From contig JAEUVW010000121.1 of NCBI GenBank assembly GCA_016786525.1, positions 1-9,532 of the forward strand: 9,532 nt of DNA. The letters run 5' to 3'. The notes under the pieces are model-generated. The model ran no database searches. It was not told the DNA's origin and was given only the letters and a program-made list of their open reading frames with translations. Shown one piece after another: positions 6,620 through 9,532 of this stretch. This stretch comes from Chitinophagaceae bacterium. Lineage in GTDB: Bacteria > Bacteroidota > Bacteroidia > Chitinophagales > Chitinophagaceae. How positions within the stretch are numbered: position 1 is the first letter of the stretch; the number at the start of each line of letters is the position of its first letter. The position numbers and the translations under genes are program-made.

Positions 6620-6824
6620 GCCTTCATCCAACCCTTATCAAAACTCCCGGACGAAGGATGATCTCTCCTGCAGTAGTGATGGGATGGAAACCTGTTGAGG
6701 CAGGAATCGGGTCAAACGCTAACAAGGCGAGCGTTTAGCACAGGATAGCAGAAGCAAACCAACAGGAACACCAGGTCTGAGCTGTGACCATACAGCTTTC
6801 AAAGCGGAGTTGCTGCTCCGAAGA
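6620..6824. other. Convergent intergenic region with nested inverted repeats; possible structured RNA
   Basis: No convincing gene lies between the two convergent coding regions. The interval is rich in inverted repeats. AAACGCT (6714-6720) pairs with AGCGTTT (6730-6736) across a 9-nt loop. CCTGTTG (6691-6697) pairs with CAACAGG (6760-6766), enclosing that hairpin. CCTG/CAGG (6691-6694, 6701-6704) offers an alternative small hairpin. The arrangement could be a small non-coding RNA, an extended 3' UTR structure, or the remnant of a structured element such as a group II intron fragment. I cannot match it to an RNA family by eye. Confidence 0.4.
6780..6820. terminator. Possible bidirectional terminator hairpins between convergent genes
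   Basis: Two small inverted repeats lie just before the end of the leftward gene: AGCTGT (6780-6785) with ACAGCT (6792-6797), loop 6 nt; and CGGAG (6805-6809) with CTCCG (6816-6820), loop 6 nt. On the plus strand the second is followed by AAGATTATTT, on the minus strand the sequence continues as CTTTGAAAG. Neither has a proper T-run, so intrinsic termination is plausible by position but weakly supported. Confidence 0.3.
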
Positions 6825-7826
6825 TTATTTCCCGTATAACCACTGCATGGCATTTTCATGCAGTAAGCGGTGCTTTTGTCCGGCGGAATAATCCATCGAT
6901 TCGATCAGTTTGCCGGGGTGATGTTCTCCCAGCGGGAAAGGATAATCGCTGCCCATACAGACTTTGGTTTCCCCGATCACATCGATCACATAGTTCAGCG
7001 CTTTATCGTCGTGCACCAGGGCATCGATCCAGAATTTGCCCAGGTAGTCGCGAGGATTTACTTTATTGTCGATCGCACACAAGTCAGGACGCACGTTGAA
7101 GCCGTGCTCGATACGCCCGATGGTGAAGGGGAAACTGCCTCCCCCATGGGCAAAGGCCACACGCAGGCGGGGGAAGCGCTCAAACACGCCGCCAAAGATC
7201 ATGGAAGCGATGGCGCGGGCTGTTTCTGCAGGCATACCGACCAGCCAGGGCAGCCAGTATTTTGTCATATCCTTTTCACCCATCATTTCCCAGGGGTGTA
7301 CAAAAATGCTGCAGCCCAGTTCCTCTGCGGCTTTCCAGAACGGGTCGAAATACGGGTCGCTCAGGTTTTTGCCATTGATATTGGAACCGATCTCCAGCCC
7401 GGGCATCTTCAACTCTTTGACACAACGCTCCATTTCCTGTATAGACAGGTCGATATCCTGCAGCGGAACAGTGCCGATCCCGATAAACCGGTCAGGATGA
7501 TACGCACAGGATTGGGCAATATGGTCATTGAAAAAGCGGGCAGTTTCCAGGCCATGCTCCGGCCTGGCCCAGTAATTGAACAGCACCGGTATGGTAGACA
7601 ACACCTGGATACCGACCTCCGTCATATCCATCTCCTTCATGCGCACCGCAGGATCCCAGCAGTTTTGCTCTACTTCACGAAACACCTTATCCCCCTTGAT
7701 CATGCGGGCACAGCCGGGGCAATGATGCTCCAGGTGGATGAATTCGCCATAGCCGAACTTTTGAAAATAGTTCGGGATATGCTCAGGCATAATGTGCGTG
7801 TGGATGTCGATTTTGGAGAAAGCCAT
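6825..7826 (-). CDS. acmsd: 2-amino-3-carboxymuconate-6-semialdehyde decarboxylase (ACMSD), amidohydrolase superfamily
   Basis: This 333-residue protein decarboxylates 2-amino-3-carboxymuconate-6-semialdehyde, diverting kynurenine/3-hydroxyanthranilate breakdown away from quinolinate and NAD toward 2-aminomuconate and central metabolism. Similarity to characterised ACMSD runs end to end: KIDIHTHIMP (residues 5-14), FGYGEFIHLEHH, VFREVEQNCWDP (48-59), MERCVKELKMPG (132-143), FVHPWEM (175-181), KYWLPWLVGMPAET (189-202), AHGGGSFPFTIGRIEHGF (226-243) and MGSDYPFPLGE (291-301). The expected metal ligands are His9, His11, His177 and Asp294, with His227 as the likely catalytic base. The start is taken at the ATG at 7826-7824, giving MAFSKIDIHTH as in the family. 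The frame is open to 7997, but that extension is not family-like and overlaps the divergent gene. No other kynurenine-pathway gene is visible here. Related 5-carboxyvanillate or gamma-resorcylate decarboxylases are less likely given the ACMSD-specific segments. Confidence 0.92.
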   Translation of the reverse strand: MAFSKIDIHTHIMPEHIPNYFQKFGYGEFIHLEHHCPGCARMIKGDKVFREVEQNCWDPAVRMKEMDMTEVGIQVLSTIPVLFNYWARPEHGLETARFFNDHIAQSCAYHPDRFIGIGTVPLQDIDLSIQEMERCVKELKMPGLEIGSNINGKNLSDPYFDPFWKAAEELGCSIFVHPWEMMGEKDMTKYWLPWLVGMPAETARAIASMIFGGVFERFPRLRVAFAHGGGSFPFTIGRIEHGFNVRPDLCAIDNKVNPRDYLGKFWIDALVHDDKALNYVIDVIGETKVCMGSDYPFPLGEHHPGKLIESMDYSAGQKHRLLHENAMQWLYGK

Positions 7827-7844
7827 AAGATAGAATTGTGGAGG

Positions 7845-7852
7845 CAAAGGTG
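7845..7852 (-). promoter_or_regulatory. Possible -7 element for the ACMSD gene
   Basis: The minus strand reads CACCTTTG, one mismatch from TAnnTTTG, 18 bp upstream of the ATG at 7826. No clear TTG is found 19-21 bp further upstream. Its position in the 89-bp divergent gap fits a promoter and supports the 7826 start over the longer frame, which would begin upstream of it. Confidence 0.35.
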
Positions 7853-7915
7853 CGGATTTTTTAAAGAACATACTAATCCTCTGCGATTTACGTTTTGCCT
7901 TCATAACTTTCAAAC

Positions 7916-8638
7916 ATGAGTGTCGTACGGAAGGCCCTGGCATGGGGCCTGTTTCCTTTTTCTTTACCACTTGCCGCCGTGGCCCAGTATAAAGCAATGC
8001 CGGGCATCAGTATGGAGGCCGGGGCCAAATTGTATCCCATAAAATATTACAACCAACTGGCCGCATTCCAGCCTTCGTTTTCACTCAGGCTGGAACAGCC
8101 CAAGCCCCATGCATTGGGCCTTTGGATCAGGCTGGGCATCCTCTGGGATCCGTCTCTGTACAAACTGCAAAGCGAAAGCACATGGGCCAGTAAATTTTAT
8201 GTCTCCTTCATGCACCGCTCACTCAGCTTCGAAAGCCTGATCATGTTTCCCATGCGCAACGAACGGCTCCGCTTGCTGGCCGGCATTGGCATGGATTACA
8301 AAATGTCCATTACCACCGCCTACAGGGTAACGAGCAGTACCGGCATTGCAACGTATCAACCCGGCGGGCAGATAGACAGCATGCAGCACCTGGCTAACGC
8401 CTACCGGAGACCGCTGATCCCTTCCGCCAGTATAGGCCTGCAATATGAAGTAAACTGGGTGAGAAGAGTGCGCCTGTACTGCCTGCTCCGGCAAAACCTG
8501 CTGGATGCTTTCGAAGAAGATATCCCGGCCTATAGCATGAGTACAGGCAAAAGCGGGCAGGCTCCGACCAACTATCAGCCGCTTTACCTGAGGCTGGGCA
8601 TCAGTTGCGACTTTGCCAGGGACAAAACAGCATACTAA
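7916..8638 (+). CDS. Exported protein, probable outer-membrane beta-barrel (first of a tandem paralogous pair)
   Basis: I do not recognise a named family for this 240-residue protein. Residues 1-23 look like a signal peptide (RK at 5-6, a hydrophobic core, cleavage after AVA23). The mature part has alternating hydrophobic/polar strands, many aromatic residues and tyrosine-rich turns, consistent with an outer-membrane beta-barrel, but no motif proves this. It is clearly related to the next gene. LSFESLIMFPMRNERLRLLA (103-122), AYRRPLIPSASIGLQY (162-177), LLRQNLLDAFEEDIP (190-204) and NYQPLYLRLGISCDF (219-233) each have a counterpart there. It starts 89 bp from the divergent ACMSD gene and precedes its paralogue by 42 bp, probably as an operon. 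A candidate -7 (TACGTTTTG just upstream) is poor. The role is unknown. Confidence 0.75.
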   Translation: MSVVRKALAWGLFPFSLPLAAVAQYKAMPGISMEAGAKLYPIKYYNQLAAFQPSFSLRLEQPKPHALGLWIRLGILWDPSLYKLQSESTWASKFYVSFMHRSLSFESLIMFPMRNERLRLLAGIGMDYKMSITTAYRVTSSTGIATYQPGGQIDSMQHLANAYRRPLIPSASIGLQYEVNWVRRVRLYCLLRQNLLDAFEEDIPAYSMSTGKSGQAPTNYQPLYLRLGISCDFARDKTAY

Positions 8639-8680
8639 GGCAATCTGCTTTCCGTTTTTACGCTTATTCGTCCGATCTGT

Positions 8681-9358
8681 ATGAGAAAAACAATCATTCT
8701 ACTGGCCTGCACGGTATGTTTTATTACATCCGGGGCACAAAACAGGGCTTCTTTAGGCGCCGCTTTTGCTACCGGCATGAAGCTGGCTCCGGGCGACAAC
8801 CTGAACTGGTTCCCCGTTTTCGAACTGGGCCTGTACACCCGTGTAGACCCCGCACAGGAGAACGGCCTTGGATTTACAGGTAAGCTGAACCTGGTTTACG
8901 ACCCCATACGGTATAGCATCAACAGCTACAAGGGATTCACCATCTATCAATACAACCTGGGCTTTGAAGGGCAGATCAGTTTCCCTACCCGCTACGAGCA
9001 CCTGAAAATCCTGGCCGGCATCGGGCTGGAATACCTGTTTGAACCCGGCCTGAGTTACGGCATCTCCTCCGGCACAAGTACTGTAACGCGCTTTGACATG
9101 GACCTGGACAGCAATATGAAAGTGATCAATGAATACCGGAGAAAGATCATGCCTTCGGTCAGCGCAGGCATCGTGTATCAGCCTTTGCGCAACAAAAGGT
9201 TCAGTACCTGCCTGGTCCTGAAGCGGCAGCTCCTGCAACTGTTTACTGAAGATATTCCTATGGCATTTTATCTCGACCAGAGCAATGCAGGCACTGTGAG
9301 TATCAACTACAGGCCCACTTATCTCAAACTGGCAGTACACTACGACCTCTGGCAATAA
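8681..9358 (+). CDS. Exported protein, probable outer-membrane beta-barrel (second of the tandem pair)
   Basis: This 225-residue protein has no recognised family name. Residues 1-19 form a signal peptide, with likely cleavage after SGA19 before Gln20. The mature chain is strand-rich and ends in LKLAVHYDLWQ, with an aromatic residue near the C-terminus as is frequent in outer-membrane barrels. It is a diverged paralogue of the preceding gene: LGFEGQISFPTRYEHLKILA (93-112), EYRRKIMPSVSAGIVY (151-166), LKRQLLQLFTEDIP (180-193) and NYRPTYLKLAVHYDL (209-223) align with only one residue of offset change. The first 60 residues are much less alike. It starts 42 bp after its partner with no visible promoter, so the two are likely cotranscribed. 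It ends 19 bp before a convergent leftward gene. Function is unknown; a membrane-associated or envelope role is inference. Confidence 0.75.
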   Translation: MRKTIILLACTVCFITSGAQNRASLGAAFATGMKLAPGDNLNWFPVFELGLYTRVDPAQENGLGFTGKLNLVYDPIRYSINSYKGFTIYQYNLGFEGQISFPTRYEHLKILAGIGLEYLFEPGLSYGISSGTSTVTRFDMDLDSNMKVINEYRRKIMPSVSAGIVYQPLRNKRFSTCLVLKRQLLQLFTEDIPMAFYLDQSNAGTVSINYRPTYLKLAVHYDLWQ

Positions 9359-9377
9359 ACATACCGGGCGCAGGAAG

Positions 9378-9532
9378 CTATTTTATAAAAGTCAGTTCGA
9401 TACGGTAAGGCGTTTCAAAAATCACGGAGGCTTTCTCTGTCATGACCTGCCGGATCACAATCGTTCCTTTTTTCCCTTTCAGGGTCTGCAGGTACTCCAG
9501 GGCTTCCGGGCTGAATTCCGGCCCTGTCATTT
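9378..9532 (-). CDS. C-terminal part of an unrecognised protein (runs off right edge)
   Basis: On the minus strand an open frame enters from the right edge and ends at TAG (9380-9378). The readable end is MTGPEFSPEALEYLQTLKGK, then KGTIVIRQVMTEK, ASVIFETPYRIE and LTFIK. An ATG at 9530-9528 is present, but only two bases precede it, so a longer protein entering from outside is more likely than a 50-residue gene. The segment looks like a globular cytoplasmic C-terminus with a helix followed by strands. I cannot assign a family. It converges on the putative barrel gene, with 19 bp between the stops. Confidence 0.5.
   Translation of the reverse strand, partial: MTGPEFSPEALEYLQTLKGKKGTIVIRQVMTEKASVIFETPYRIELTFIK

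Noticed and set aside
6658..6738. A 26-codon plus-strand open frame in the 6620-6824 interval
   Set aside because: It is very short, has no spaced ribosome-binding site and no promoter, and overlaps the inverted repeats. I cannot support it as a gene, though a gene remnant is not excluded.
6870..7919. Plus-strand open frame of 349 codons opposite the ACMSD gene
   Set aside because: The minus strand encodes an end-to-end ACMSD with all metal ligands. The antisense frame is a by-product of its codon usage, and its His- and Gln-rich product has no family features.
7827..7997. N-terminal extension of the ACMSD frame to 7997
   Set aside because: The added residues are not ACMSD-like, overlap the start of the divergent gene, and would begin upstream of the likely promoter element.
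8681..8713. Possible lipoprotein lipobox LLAC at residues 7-10 of the second barrel-like protein
   Set aside because: The hydrophobic stretch before the cysteine is too short, and a standard cleavage site after SGA19 fits better. The same reasoning applies to LLSC at residues 7-10 of the 4520 gene product.
1..9532. CRISPR arrays, insertion sequences, integrases, tRNA/rRNA genes, toxin-antitoxin or anti-phage modules
   Set aside because: I looked on both strands and found no spaced direct-repeat array, no transposase or integrase motifs, no tRNA-like cloverleaf and no recognisable defence gene. The window reads as ordinary core genome plus surface-protein genes.

Overview
The window looks like a chromosomal segment of a Bacteroidota bacterium, most likely of the Chitinophagaceae or a close relative. 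Three things support this: the DUF3822-rsmD-coaD gene cluster, a secreted protein ending in a type IX secretion (T9SS) sorting domain, and Bacteroidota-type promoters (TTG, 19-20 bp, TAnnTTTG) with almost no Shine-Dalgarno sequences before start codons. The placement is inferred from gene content only.

Layout. Bases 1-2421 carry a leftward group: a MATE-family efflux transporter (TTG start), then truB 16 bp downstream, then the N-terminal 100 residues of an acyl-CoA dehydrogenase that runs off the left edge. A 150-bp divergent promoter region follows. It contains the clearest promoter of the window, which drives a rightward housekeeping operon: a DUF3822 protein, rsmD (overlapping DUF3822 by 10 bp) and coaD (11 bp after rsmD). 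A second clear promoter then drives a 699-residue secreted protein. This protein has a signal peptide, seven regularly spaced propeller-type repeats, two smaller extracellular modules and a T9SS type A C-terminal domain.

A 205-bp interval between convergent genes (6620-6824) holds no convincing gene but contains nested inverted repeats. Beyond it lies a leftward gene closely resembling 2-amino-3-carboxymuconate-6-semialdehyde decarboxylase (ACMSD), a branch-point enzyme of kynurenine/3-hydroxyanthranilate breakdown. Divergent from it are two rightward genes for exported proteins that are clearly paralogous to each other and look like outer-membrane beta-barrels. The right edge holds the C-terminus of an unrecognised leftward gene.

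Functionally this is mostly ordinary core genome: tRNA and rRNA modification, CoA synthesis, fatty-acid and tryptophan catabolism, efflux, and surface proteins. I found no mobile element, CRISPR array, tRNA, rRNA or defence system. The points most worth a second look are an RsmD whose (D/N)PPY catalytic motif reads GPPY, the structured 6620-6824 interval, and the diverged tandem pair of putative barrel proteins.
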